This document shows positions 1 through 9,054 of a stretch of DNA of 64,000 nucleotides, piece after piece. Both the position numbers and the translations under genes were made by a program. The stretch covers positions 434,001 through 498,000 of the forward strand of contig NZ_FZNR01000003.1 in the NCBI RefSeq assembly GCF_900188005.1, written 5' to 3'. Below the pieces are notes generated by a model that saw nothing but the letters and a program-made list of their open reading frames with translations, made no database searches and was not told the DNA's origin. Within the stretch, counting starts at the first letter, position 1; each line of letters starts with the position of its first letter. The stretch is from Actinoplanes regularis (lineage in GTDB: Bacteria > Actinomycetota > Actinomycetes > Mycobacteriales > Micromonosporaceae).

Positions 1-422
1 GGCACAAGATGGTGGTCGAGCCGGCCGGCGCCGCCGGGGTGGCCGCCCTGCTCACCGGGGCGTACAAGCCGCCGCACGACGGCGGCCCGGTGGTGGCGAT
101 CCTGTCCGGCGGCAACATCGACCCGATGTTGCTGCTGAAGGTGATCGAACACGGTCTCGCCTCGGCCGGCCGGTACCTGCGCCTGGCGGTGCGCTGCACC
201 GACCGCCCGGGCCAGCTGGCCCGGATGCTGGCCGAGATCGCCGAGCAGCGGGCCAACATCGTCGACGTGGTGCACTCCCGGCAGAGCCCGCGGCTGGGCT
301 TCGGCGAGGTGGAGGTGGCGCTCTCGGTGGAGACCCGGGGCCCGGCCCACTCGTCCGCTCTGATCAGCGCCCTGCGTGAGGCCGGTTACCGGGTCGCCCT
401 GCTCTCCGACGCCACCCCCTGA
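1..422 (+). CDS. ilvA: Threonine dehydratase (C-terminal part, cut by window edge)
   Basis: The reading frame is open from the first bases (codons CAC AAG precede the first ATG at 9), so only about the last 139 residues are present. They hold the end of the PLP-dependent catalytic domain, with the glycine-rich SGGNIDP stretch typical of threonine/serine dehydratases, followed by an ACT-type domain (about residues 55-130, starting RYLRLAVRCTDRPGQL). The enzyme deaminates threonine to 2-oxobutyrate. Because the ACT region is short, it could be the catabolic/TdcB-like actinobacterial form rather than the classic isoleucine-pathway enzyme. The gene ends with TGA at 420-422. Confidence 0.85.
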   Translation, partial: HKMVVEPAGAAGVAALLTGAYKPPHDGGPVVAILSGGNIDPMLLLKVIEHGLASAGRYLRLAVRCTDRPGQLARMLAEIAEQRANIVDVVHSRQSPRLGFGEVEVALSVETRGPAHSSALISALREAGYRVALLSDATP

Positions 423-469
423 GGAACCGGCTTGCCGCAGTCCCGATGGGCCGTGGATGATCACCAGCC

Positions 470-1744
470 GTGTCTAACGCGGAGAGCTGCCCGAAGTGTG
501 CGGCGGTGACGATCAGCAAGCGCTCAGCCGTACCGTGGTGCCCGGCGTGTGAGTGGAACCTGGACCTGTTCGATCCGGAGAGCCGGGGGCCGGAGCTGGG
601 TTGGCGGTGGGTGGACCGGCGACTGTTCCGGACCGCGTACTGGCTGACCCGGCGGCAGTTCGCCGAGCTGAAGGGCAAGCCGTTGGCCGATCGGGCGCCG
701 TCCGCGGCTCGGATCGCCACGGTGGCCGTCTCCGCGCTGCTGCTCGGCGCGGTCGGCACGCTGCTGGTGACCGGGGTCTGGCTGCTCACCTACGACTTCT
801 TCAACCTGGTCAACCTGATCGGTGCGCTACTGATCGTGATCGCGGTGTTCCTCCGGCCGCGGCTGGGCCGGCTGTCCCGCCTCACCGACCACGCCACGCC
901 GCTCGACCGGGCCACCGCGCCGACCCTGTTCACGGTCGTCGAGCGGGTGGCCGGGGCGGTCGGCGCGCCGATGCCGGACGTGATCCTGCTGTCCGCCGAG
1001 CGCAACGCGTTCACCGCCACGGTCGGGCTGGGCCGGCGCCGGGTGATCTGCCTCGGCGCCCCGCTCTGGAGCGTGCTGGACCCGCAGGAGCGGATCGCGC
1101 TGCTCGGGCATCAACTCGGGCGTTTCGTGAACGGCGACATTCGGCGAGGCCTGGTCACTCAGGCGGCGGAGACCACGCTCGGGCAGGTGTCACAGCTGCT
1201 GCGCCCGGCGGGCAGCGGGGGTAGCTCCGGGCCGCTCTTGAGCCTCATCGCCGAGTGGGTGGTGTCGATCCTGTCCCGGCTCGTCGCCCGGATCTTCCTG
1301 CTCCTGCACCTGATGCTGCTGTGGATCAGCCTCCGGGACTCGCAGCGGGCCGAATATCTGGCCGACGAGCTGGCCGCGCGGGCGGCCGGCAGCGCCGCGA
1401 TGATCCGGCTGCTCGACCAGTTCCTGCTCAACGACGCGATCGACACCGTGGTGCGCCGGGAGGCCAGGGCCGGCAACGGTGCGGCCGCCTGGCGGACGGC
1501 GGCGCACGACGCGCGGGCCAACCTGGCCGCTGACATGACGGCGTACCGGCAGCTGAGCCGGCGTACCGAAGCGTCTCTCTTCGCCACGCATCCGCCCCTC
1601 GGGATGCGGGCCGACCTGATCGAGGCCCGAGCGGCGCAGCCGGCCGCCGTGGTGAGCATCGAGCCGGAACAGGCTCGGATAGACGAAGAGCTCGCGGCGC
1701 ACTACGAGCGAGCGCGCCGCGAGCTCGCCGTCGCGGCCTGGTGA
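470..1744 (+). CDS. Zinc-ribbon, membrane, M48-like protein lacking the HExxH catalytic motif
   Basis: This 424-residue protein starts at GTG 470. It has an N-terminal zinc ribbon (CPKC at 7-10, CPAC at 24-27), two hydrophobic spans near residues 82-128, and then an M48/HtpX-like peptidase domain. Where active M48 enzymes have HELGH, this protein reads HQLGR (residues 214-218): the general-base Glu is Gln and the second zinc-ligand His is Arg. The downstream third-ligand region (RAEYLADELAA) is kept. Known M48 proteins are membrane-linked zinc proteases; from these substitutions I infer that this one is catalytically dead and may act as a scaffold or binding protein. It is convergent with greA. 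Confidence 0.75.
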   Translation: MSNAESCPKCAAVTISKRSAVPWCPACEWNLDLFDPESRGPELGWRWVDRRLFRTAYWLTRRQFAELKGKPLADRAPSAARIATVAVSALLLGAVGTLLVTGVWLLTYDFFNLVNLIGALLIVIAVFLRPRLGRLSRLTDHATPLDRATAPTLFTVVERVAGAVGAPMPDVILLSAERNAFTATVGLGRRRVICLGAPLWSVLDPQERIALLGHQLGRFVNGDIRRGLVTQAAETTLGQVSQLLRPAGSGGSSGPLLSLIAEWVVSILSRLVARIFLLLHLMLLWISLRDSQRAEYLADELAARAAGSAAMIRLLDQFLLNDAIDTVVRREARAGNGAAAWRTAAHDARANLAADMTAYRQLSRRTEASLFATHPPLGMRADLIEARAAQPAAVVSIEPEQARIDEELAAHYERARRELAVAAW

Positions 1745-1750
1745 GGGCTC

Positions 1751-1792
1751 CGCCCTCGAAGACGGCTCGGTGAGGTTCGGCCTTCGAGGGCG
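1751..1792. terminator. Hairpin between convergent M48-like gene and greA
   Basis: CGCCCTCGAAG (1751-1761) pairs perfectly with CTTCGAGGGCG (1782-1792), an 11-bp stem with a 20-base loop. It sits between the stop codons of two convergent genes, so it can serve as a bidirectional terminator. A further partial copy of the same arm occurs in the end of greA. Confidence 0.6.
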
Positions 1793-1805
1793 GCTTGGCT
1801 GAGGC

Positions 1806-2300
1806 TCAGCCCTCGAAGGCGCCGAACTTGACGACGGTGACCTTGATGTCGGCGCCGCTGGGCGCCGTGTAGGTCACGGTCTGGCCCGGGCGGGCGCCGA
1901 GGATCGCCTTGCCGAGCGCTGACTCCGGCGAATACACCGTCAGGTCGGTGGTGGAGGAGATCTCGCGCGAGCCGAGCAGGAAGGTCTCGGTGTCGCTCTG
2001 GTCGTCGTCGAAGTAGATCGTCACGACCGAGCCGGGCACCACCGAGTCGGCGGCCTGGACCTCGCCGACCTCGGAGTTGCGGAGGAACTCCTTCAAGTAA
2101 AGGATCCGGCCCTCTTGGCGGCTCTGCTCCTCACGGGCCGCGTGGTAGCCGCCGTTCTCCCGGAGGTCACCCTCCTCGCGCCGTGCGTTGATCTCCGCCG
2201 CTATCGCCGGGCGACCCGCGATCAACTCGTCGAGCTCGGCCTGCAGCCGGTCGTATGCGTCCTGGGAGAGCCAGGTCTTCGGCGCCTCGGAACTGGACAC
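1806..2300 (-). CDS. greA: Transcription elongation factor GreA
   Basis: This protein of 164 residues rescues backtracked RNA polymerase by stimulating transcript cleavage. It has the N-terminal coiled-coil finger with acidic tip residues (around NARREEGDLRENGGYHAAREEQ) and the C-terminal FKBP-like globular domain ending in KVTVVKFGAFEG. The start is GTG at 2300, chosen because AAGGAG lies seven bases upstream and the protein then begins at the usual length. Longer upstream frames run through a 22-bp tandem repeat and are not coding. Confidence 0.93.
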   Translation of the reverse strand: MSSSEAPKTWLSQDAYDRLQAELDELIAGRPAIAAEINARREEGDLRENGGYHAAREEQSRQEGRILYLKEFLRNSEVGEVQAADSVVPGSVVTIYFDDDQSDTETFLLGSREISSTTDLTVYSPESALGKAILGARPGQTVTYTAPSGADIKVTVVKFGAFEG

Positions 2301-2321
2301 GGTCGATCTCCTTGTTGGAAC

Positions 2322-2396
2322 GGCAGTGCACGAAGCTGGATCGGGCAGTGCACGGAGCTGGGATGGGCAGTGCGCGGAGCTGGAACGAGCAGTCTG
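2322..2396. repeat. 22-bp tandem repeat in the greA leader
   Basis: Units begin at 2322, 2344, 2366 and (partial) 2388, each starting GGCAGTGCRCGRAGCTGG, with an exact period of 22 bp. They lie 20-95 bases upstream of the greA start codon, between greA and the DUF4307 gene. The function is unknown; they could be part of the 5' leader or regulator-binding sites. Confidence 0.8.
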
Positions 2397-2481
2397 TGAT
2401 TGGGTGCGTTGTGAACGCAGCGAATCACCAACCTTACCAGCGGTGCGCATTCCAGCGGATCGGTCGATCTCTCGCCGGGCC

Positions 2482-2904
2482 TCAGCCGACCGGGCGGCAG
2501 CTCATCACGTCGCCCACCGAACCCCGCGCCGTCGTCGGCACCGACTCGGTCACCACGATCTCGCCGCCACCCGGTTTCGCGGGCACCGTGATGGTGCGAG
2601 TGCCCACCTCATAGCCCTGATAATCCCGGGCGCGCAGCCGGCAGCTCGCGGTCTCGCCGTCCGGCACCCGGACCGCAAACTTGATCACCATCTCGGCGTC
2701 GGTCGGCTCGCTCCACCCGATGATCTCCGGGCGGTAATCCGTTTGGCCGAATTTCTGGTAGTAAGCCCAGGTCACGGCCAGTGCGGCGAGCAGGAAGACG
2801 CCGGCGGTCACGGTCAGGGCGATCGGTCTGCCGCGCCGCGGTTCCCGGCGGCGGCCGTACCGCCCGGGTGGGAAAGCCGGGGCTGTGGCGCGCGTCTCGC
2901 TCAC
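2482..2904 (-). CDS. DUF4307-family membrane protein
   Basis: This protein of 140 residues has a basic N-terminus rich in Arg, one transmembrane segment (about residues 28-48) and an extracytoplasmic beta-rich domain with two cysteines (CRL near 88 and C136). It matches the actinobacterial DUF4307 family, whose gene commonly lies next to mca, as here. GTG at 2904 is taken as the start; the longer frame antisense to mca is a shadow. It is divergent from mca, with about 110 bp between the starts. The molecular function is not known. Confidence 0.8.
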   Translation of the reverse strand: MSETRATAPAFPPGRYGRRREPRRGRPIALTVTAGVFLLAALAVTWAYYQKFGQTDYRPEIIGWSEPTDAEMVIKFAVRVPDGETASCRLRARDYQGYEVGTRTITVPAKPGGGEIVVTESVPTTARGSVGDVMSCRPVG

Positions 2905-3016
2905 CTGGCGGCCTCTCGTGCGTTTGTTGTCGGTGGCATCGGCCAGAATGGCAGAGTCCATCTTCGCAGCCGATCCCGGCCCGCCGTCGGCAGGCCTGGT
3001 CGAGAGGGTAATCAAC

Positions 3017-3898
3017 GTGGCAGAGCAACTGCGTCTCATGACCGTGCACGCGCACCCGGACGACGAGTCCAGCAAGGGTGCCGCCACGATGGCGAAGTAT
3101 GTCGCCGAGGGCGCCCAGGTGCTCGTCGCCACCTGTACCGGGGGTGAGCGGGGCAGCGTGCTCAACCCCAAGATGGACCGGCCCGAGGTGCTGGCGGACA
3201 TCACCAACATCCGCCGCGCGGAGATGGACCGGGCGCGCGAGATCCTCGGCGTGGAGCAGGCCTGGCTCGGCTTCATCGACTCCGGGCTGCCCGAGGGCGA
3301 CCCGCTGCCGCCGCTGCCGGACGGCTGCTTCGGCCTGCAGGACCCGCGGGAGGCGGCCAAGCCGCTGATCAAGCTGATCCGCGAGTTCCGCCCGCACGTC
3401 ATGACGACGTACGACGAGAACGGCGGCTACCCGCACCCCGACCACATCATGTGCCACAAGATCTCGGTGGTGGCCTTCGACCAGGCCGGTGACCCGGAGC
3501 TCTACCCCGAACTCGGTGAGCCCTGGCAGCCGCTGAAGCTGTACTACAACTCCGGCTGGACCCGGGCCCGGATGCTCGCGCTGCACGAGGGCATGCTCGC
3601 GGCGGGCCTGGAGTCGCCGTACGCGGAGTGGCTGGAGAAATGGTCGGACCGGCAGGACCGGGGCGACAAGATCACCACCCGGGTCGAGTGCGGGGAGTAC
3701 TTCGCGGTGCGCGACGACGCGCTGCGCGCGCACGCCACCCAGGTCGATCCGGACGGGTTCTGGTTCCACATCCCGCTGGAGATGCAGCAGAAGGTGTGGC
3801 CGACCGAGGACTTCGAGCTGGCCCGCTCGGTGGTGGACAGCCCGGCGCCGGAGTCCGACCTGTTCGCGGGCATCCGGGAGAAGGTCGAAGCCGCCTGA
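3017..3898 (+). CDS. mca: Mycothiol S-conjugate amidase
   Basis: This zinc amidase of about 293 residues cleaves mycothiol S-conjugates to give a mercapturic acid and glucosaminyl-inositol, detoxifying electrophiles in the cytoplasm. It belongs to the LmbE/PIG-L family: the zinc and catalytic motif HPDDE is at about residues 13-17, and the second metal motif GGYPHPDH is near residue 140. The start is GTG 3017, preceded by GAGGG; the product then begins like known Mca proteins (RLMTVHAHPDD). The related deacetylase MshB is shorter and differs at the C-terminus, so Mca is preferred. Confidence 0.92.
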   Translation: MAEQLRLMTVHAHPDDESSKGAATMAKYVAEGAQVLVATCTGGERGSVLNPKMDRPEVLADITNIRRAEMDRAREILGVEQAWLGFIDSGLPEGDPLPPLPDGCFGLQDPREAAKPLIKLIREFRPHVMTTYDENGGYPHPDHIMCHKISVVAFDQAGDPELYPELGEPWQPLKLYYNSGWTRARMLALHEGMLAAGLESPYAEWLEKWSDRQDRGDKITTRVECGEYFAVRDDALRAHATQVDPDGFWFHIPLEMQQKVWPTEDFELARSVVDSPAPESDLFAGIREKVEAA

Positions 3899-3914
3899 GC
3901 AGTACGCTGAGGGC

Positions 3915-4265
3915 GTGGACATAATCGCGGTCAACAACTTCGGGGACACCCGTGACGGCGGCCTGGCCGGCCCGATGGGTCTGTTCCTGATCGTGCTGAT
4001 GTGTATTGCGACCGTGCTGCTGATCCGCAACATGAACAAGCGCATTCGTCGGCTTCCCGACAGTTTCGAGGACGAGGCCGAGCGCGAACGTGTGGCGGAG
4101 ATCGCGCGGCTCAATGCAGATCTCGAGCGTTCCGGCGGCGACGTCGCGGACGGTGTCGAAGCGGATCGATCGGCCAAGACCGTCGGCGCCGCGGAAGACG
4201 AGGTGGCAGCGGTGCCAGAGGCGAAAGCGGAGTCCCCGTCGGAGTCCGGTCGTACCGCACAGTGA
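3915..4265 (+). CDS. Small single-pass membrane protein
   Basis: This protein of 116 residues starts with GTG 16 bases after the mca stop, so it is probably cotranscribed with mca. One transmembrane helix (about residues 20-38) is followed by a charged, coiled-coil-prone cytoplasmic segment (DEAERERVAEIARLNADLE) and a disordered Ala/Glu/Ser tail. Small membrane proteins after mca are common in actinobacteria; the function is unknown. Confidence 0.75.
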   Translation: MDIIAVNNFGDTRDGGLAGPMGLFLIVLMCIATVLLIRNMNKRIRRLPDSFEDEAERERVAEIARLNADLERSGGDVADGVEADRSAKTVGAAEDEVAAVPEAKAESPSESGRTAQ

Positions 4266-4500
4266 TCGTTTCGTTGCCCACCGCGCCGGTTCTGCGGTCT
4301 GCGGTGGGTGGCGAGTGCCCTTGTTCGCCTTCCGTCAAGCCCTGTTGCGTTCACCGCGATTGATTTAGCCTTCCGCCCGGGGGCCATACGGCTTCTGGAC
4401 CCTGCGCGGAAGGGGGCGCCGACATGACCGCTGTCCGGCGCCGACTCTCGGTTCCGCAACTGCACGTGCATCTTCCTGTGCCATCGGTCCGGGCGCGATC

Positions 4501-7023
4501 ATGATCCCCCCGATGTCGCCACACCGTCGCGCGTGGATCGAGCTGACCGGGCGCTCCCGGCCGGTCCGCGTTCTCACCGTCACCGTCGTCGTGGCCGCCC
4601 TGGCGGCCGTGCTCCTCGGCGCGCTGCAAACCGCCCACCTGCCGACCGGCAGCCCGCTCTCCCCGGTCGACGGCGGCTGCGTGGCGGTCGTGCTGGCCGC
4701 CATCGCGCAACTGGCCGGCCTGCGCTTCCGGCTCGGCCCGGACGCGGTCTCGGTGAGCTGGGCCGAGGCGGCGGTGGTGGTCGGGCTGGTGATCTGTCCG
4801 GCCGGCTGGCTGCCGGCCGCGACCCTGGCCGGCATCGGTGCCGCCTGGCTCCTGCTGGCCTGGCTGACCGGGATGCGGAACATCGCCGAGATCGTCCACC
4901 TGGTCGCCTCGATGACCCTGGGCGTGTCCGCCGCCGCCCTGGTCACGTCCCTGCTGGCCGGGGACGCCGGGGTGCGCAGCGGGCGGCTGGCGCTGGCCCT
5001 GGTCGCCGGCGCGGCCACCTATCTGCTGATCACTTTCGGGCTGGTGGTGCTCACCCTGACCCTGCAGCGGGGCACCTCGCCCGGCCAGGTCGCGGCCAAA
5101 GTGCTCTACGCGAAGGCGCCGATGTCGACCGGCAACGTGCTCGTCGGGCTCTGCGCGGTGTACGCGCTGGTCCGTGAGCCGTTCTGGCTGCTCGCCTTCG
5201 GGCCCGCGCTGTGGCTGCTGCACCGGACCTACCGCTTCCACCTGCGCGCCGGCGAGGAACGCCGGATGTGGGAGGCGTTCGCCGCCGCCACCGTCCGGCT
5301 GCCCGGCACCAGCGAGGCCGAGGTGGCCCGGGCCGGGCTGCGCGGGGCACTGGACGTCTTCGGTGCCCGCCGGGCCGAGCTGGAGCTGCACTCCGAGTAC
5401 GGCAGCCGCAGATACAGCCAGGACGGGCCGGGACAGGACCCGGGCGGGGCGCGCTCCGGCCCGGCGGTCACCCGGAGCATGGCGGTGGCCGGGCGGCCGG
5501 TCGGTGAGTTCACCGTCTGGCTCGGCGAGCCGACGCTGCCGGTGCCGAACGACGAGGCGGTGATCACGGCGTACGGGGAGGCGCTGGCCGGGGCTCTGCA
5601 CGACGCGGCCGCGCACCAGCGGATCGCCGAGCTCGACGCCCGGGTCGCGCACAACCGGGTGCACGACCCGCTGACCGGGCTGATCAACCGGTCCGCGCTG
5701 GTCTCCGACGGGGACGCGGTGCTGCGTACCGGCCGGCGTGACCGTCCGGCCGCGCTGCTGCTGCTGGACGTGGTCGACTTCCGGGGCGTGAACAGCACGC
5801 TCGGCCACGGCGGCGGCGACGAGGTGCTGCGGGTGATCGCGGAGCGGCTCACCGAGCAGGCTCGCCCGGGCGAGCTGGTCGCCCGGATCGGTGACGACGA
5901 GTTCGCGCTGCTGCTGCCGGCGCTGACCACGCTGGCCGACCCGGCCGGCTGGGCGCACGGCGCGCCGCACAGCCTGTCCCACGCCCTGCGCCGGGCCCGC
6001 GAGCTGGTCGAGCAGCTGCGGCTGCCGATGCAGGTGGCGGGGGTCCGGCTGGCCGTCGAGGTGACCGTCGGCGCGGTGGTCGCCCAGGCCGGGCACGTCG
6101 AGCTGAACGAGCTGCTGCGGCGGGCCTCATTGGCCGCCGGGCGGGCCAAGGAGCAGGGGCTGACCGTCGGGACGTACGACAGCGGTCAGGACGCCAGCAG
6201 CACCGACCAGCTGGCGCTGCTCGCCGAGCTGCAGGACGCGTTCGCCGCCGACGACCAGATCGTGCTGCACCTGCAGCCCGCGGTCGACCTGATCACCGGC
6301 GAGCCGACCGGCTGCGAGGCCCTGGTCCGCTGGCGACATCCGCGGCGCGGGCAGCTCTCCCCGGGCGAGTTCCTGCCCGCCGTGGAGCGCAGCGAGCTGC
6401 TGATCCCGTTCACCCGGCGGGTGCTCGACCTGGCCCTGGCCGCCGCCGCCGACTGGACCGCGTACGGCATCGACGTGCCGGTCTCGGTGAACGTGTCGGC
6501 CCGCAGCCTGACCGATCCGACCTTCCCCGCACAGGTCACCGAGGCGCTGCGCCGGCATCGCACGCCGGCCTCCCGGCTGGTTCTGGAGATCACCGAGTCG
6601 GTGGCGGTCAGCGAGCGGGACATCGTCGACGACGTGCTGGCCCGGCTGCGGGCCACCGGGGTGCAGCTGTCGCTGGACGACTTCGGCACCGGCTTCTCGT
6701 CGCTCTCCTCCGTCACCCGGATCCCGGTCGACGAGATCAAGATCGACCGATCGTTCGTCGACGAGATGATCGACAAAGCCGCGGCCGGCGCTGTGGTGCG
6801 CGGCGCGGTCGAGTTGGGCACGCGACTGGGCGTCCGGGTGGTCGCCGAGGGCATCGAGACCGTCGAACAGCGGGCCGCGCTGATCGCGCTCGGCTGTCCA
6901 TCCGCCCAGGGGTACCACTTCTGCAAGCCGATGCCGGCCGACAAGATCGTCCAAGCCCTCTCCCAACTGCGGAAATCCTCCTCCGCCACGGTGACGCCAC
7001 TGCGCGCCGACGGAGCCTCCTGA
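4501..7023 (+). CDS. Membrane GGDEF/EAL protein, likely c-di-GMP phosphodiesterase
   Basis: This protein has 840 residues. About eight transmembrane segments fill residues 20-240, followed by a linker/sensor region, a GGDEF domain (about 385-560) and an EAL domain (about 575-830). The diguanylate cyclase signature reads RIGDDEF instead of R-GGDEF, so synthesis is doubtful. The EAL side looks intact: CEALVRW, SVNVSARSL, EITES, DDFGTGFSS, EIKIDRSFV and VAEGIET are all present. It probably degrades c-di-GMP, with the GGDEF domain as a GTP sensor or relic (inference). The gene stands alone between mca and the YyaL-like gene. Confidence 0.88.
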   Translation: MIPPMSPHRRAWIELTGRSRPVRVLTVTVVVAALAAVLLGALQTAHLPTGSPLSPVDGGCVAVVLAAIAQLAGLRFRLGPDAVSVSWAEAAVVVGLVICPAGWLPAATLAGIGAAWLLLAWLTGMRNIAEIVHLVASMTLGVSAAALVTSLLAGDAGVRSGRLALALVAGAATYLLITFGLVVLTLTLQRGTSPGQVAAKVLYAKAPMSTGNVLVGLCAVYALVREPFWLLAFGPALWLLHRTYRFHLRAGEERRMWEAFAAATVRLPGTSEAEVARAGLRGALDVFGARRAELELHSEYGSRRYSQDGPGQDPGGARSGPAVTRSMAVAGRPVGEFTVWLGEPTLPVPNDEAVITAYGEALAGALHDAAAHQRIAELDARVAHNRVHDPLTGLINRSALVSDGDAVLRTGRRDRPAALLLLDVVDFRGVNSTLGHGGGDEVLRVIAERLTEQARPGELVARIGDDEFALLLPALTTLADPAGWAHGAPHSLSHALRRARELVEQLRLPMQVAGVRLAVEVTVGAVVAQAGHVELNELLRRASLAAGRAKEQGLTVGTYDSGQDASSTDQLALLAELQDAFAADDQIVLHLQPAVDLITGEPTGCEALVRWRHPRRGQLSPGEFLPAVERSELLIPFTRRVLDLALAAAADWTAYGIDVPVSVNVSARSLTDPTFPAQVTEALRRHRTPASRLVLEITESVAVSERDIVDDVLARLRATGVQLSLDDFGTGFSSLSSVTRIPVDEIKIDRSFVDEMIDKAAAGAVVRGAVELGTRLGVRVVAEGIETVEQRAALIALGCPSAQGYHFCKPMPADKIVQALSQLRKSSSATVTPLRADGAS

Positions 7024-7058
7024 CCGTCGCGCCCGGCCCGGCGTGAGAGGCTTGGGAC

Positions 7059-9050
7059 ATGGCCAACCGTCTCGCCGACGCCACCTCGCCGTACCTGCAG
7101 CAGCACCGGGACAACCCGGTGGACTGGTGGGAGTGGTCGGAGGAGGCATTCAAGGAAGCGCGCGAGCGGGACGTGCCGGTGCTGATCTCCGTCGGCTACG
7201 CGGCCTGCCACTGGTGTCACGTGATGGCGCACGAGTCGTTCGAGGACGAGGCCGTCGCCGCACAACTCAACGCGGACTTCGTGGCGATCAAGGTGGACCG
7301 TGAGGAACGGCCCGACGTGGACGCCGTCTACATGACCGCCACCCAGGCGATGACGGGGCAGGGCGGCTGGCCGATGACGGTCTTCGCCACCCCCGGCGGC
7401 GACCCGTTCTACTGCGGAACCTACTTCCCGAAACAGAACTTCACCCGGCTGCTCGCCTCGGTCACCAAGGCCTGGCGGGAGGAGCGGGAGGGGGTGCTCA
7501 AGCAGGGCGCTGCGGTGGTCCAGGCGGTCGGCGGCGCCCAGGTCGTCGGCGGGCCGACCGCGGCGATCTCCGCGGAGCTGCTGGCGGCCGCGGCCACCGG
7601 GCTGGCCAAGGAGCACGATCCGGCGTACGGCGGTTTCGGCGGCGCCCCGAAGTTCCCGCCGCACATGGACCTGCTTTTCCTGCTGCGCCACCACGAGCGC
7701 ACCGGCTCGGCCGAGGCCCTGGAGCTGGTCCGGCACACCGGCGAGCAGATGGCCCGTGGCGGCATCTACGACCAGCTGGCCGGAGGCTTCGCGCGGTACG
7801 CGGTGGACGCCCACTGGACCGTGCCGCACTTCGAGAAGATGCTCTATGACAACGCGCTGCTGCTGCGGGTCTACACCCAGCTGTGGCGGCTCACCGGGGA
7901 CGTGCTGGCCCGGCGGGTCGCCGACGAGACCGCCGAGTTCCTGCTCCGCGACCTGCGCACACCGGCCGGTGGGCTGGCCTCGGCGCTGGACGCGGACACC
8001 GACGGGGTCGAGGGGCTGACCTACGCCTGGACCCCGGCCCAGCTCACCGAGGTGCTCGGCGACGAGGACGGTGCGTGGGCCGCCGACCTGTTCCGGGTCA
8101 CGCCGGGCGGCACGTTCGAGCACGGGAAGAGCGTGCTGGTGCTGGGGCGCGACATCGACGCCGCCGACCCCGAGCTGATCGGCCGCTGGCAGGACCTCCG
8201 CGCCCGGCTGCTCACCGCCCGCGCCGAGCGCCCGCAACCGGCCCGCGACGACAAGGTGGTCGCGTCGTGGAACGGGCTGGCGATCACCGCCCTGGCCGAG
8301 CATGGGGTGCTGACCGGCTCCGCCTCGTCGCGCGACGCGGCGATCGGGCTGGCCGGGGTGCTCGCCGAGCGGCATCTGGTGGACGGGCGGCTGCGCCGGG
8401 TCTCCCGGGACGGCAAGGTCGGCGAGCCGGTCGGGGTCCTGGAGGACTACGGCTGCGTCGCGGAGGCGTTCCTCGCCGTGCATCAGATCACCGCGGATCC
8501 GCGGTGGTTGCGGGCGGCGGGCGGGCTGCTGGATGTCGCCCTGGCCCATTTCGGTACGGGGTCAGGCGGGTTCTACGACACCGCCGACGATGCCGAGAAG
8601 CTGCTCACCCGGCCCGCCGACCCGACCGACAACGCGACGCCGTCGGGTCTGGCCTCGATCTGCGCGGCGCTGGTGTCGTATGCGGCGCTGACCGGGGAGA
8701 CGGCGTACCGGGAGGCGGCGGACGCGGCCCTGACGACGGTGGGTCCGCTGATCGAGGGTCATCCGCGCTTCGCCGGCTACTCGGCGATGGTCGCGGAGGC
8801 CGTGCTGACCGGCCCTTACGAGATCGCGGTCGCCACCACGGACCTCACGGATCCGCTGGTCCTGGAGGCCTTCCGGGAGGCGCCCGGCGGTTCCGTCATC
8901 GTGGCGGGCACACCGGACCTGCCGGGTGTCCCGTTGCTGGCCGACCGCCCGCTGATCGACGACAGGGCCACGGCCTACGTCTGCCGCGGCTTCGTCTGCG
9001 ACCGTCCGGTCACCACGCCCCAGGAGCTGATCGCCCGCCTCCAGCGTTGA
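7059..9050 (+). CDS. YyaL/SSP411-type thioredoxin-domain protein
   Basis: This protein of 663 residues has an N-terminal thioredoxin-like domain (about 1-165) with the family signature SPYLQQH and a CHWC redox motif near residue 51. The rest resembles the alpha/alpha six-barrel fold of AGE epimerases and glycosidases. The family is widespread but its reaction is not established. The start ATG has the usual first residues MANRLADATSPYL and the length is normal. It is a single gene with no obvious operon partner. Confidence 0.88.
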   Translation: MANRLADATSPYLQQHRDNPVDWWEWSEEAFKEARERDVPVLISVGYAACHWCHVMAHESFEDEAVAAQLNADFVAIKVDREERPDVDAVYMTATQAMTGQGGWPMTVFATPGGDPFYCGTYFPKQNFTRLLASVTKAWREEREGVLKQGAAVVQAVGGAQVVGGPTAAISAELLAAAATGLAKEHDPAYGGFGGAPKFPPHMDLLFLLRHHERTGSAEALELVRHTGEQMARGGIYDQLAGGFARYAVDAHWTVPHFEKMLYDNALLLRVYTQLWRLTGDVLARRVADETAEFLLRDLRTPAGGLASALDADTDGVEGLTYAWTPAQLTEVLGDEDGAWAADLFRVTPGGTFEHGKSVLVLGRDIDAADPELIGRWQDLRARLLTARAERPQPARDDKVVASWNGLAITALAEHGVLTGSASSRDAAIGLAGVLAERHLVDGRLRRVSRDGKVGEPVGVLEDYGCVAEAFLAVHQITADPRWLRAAGGLLDVALAHFGTGSGGFYDTADDAEKLLTRPADPTDNATPSGLASICAALVSYAALTGETAYREAADAALTTVGPLIEGHPRFAGYSAMVAEAVLTGPYEIAVATTDLTDPLVLEAFREAPGGSVIVAGTPDLPGVPLLADRPLIDDRATAYVCRGFVCDRPVTTPQELIARLQR

Positions 9051-9054
9051 GGTT

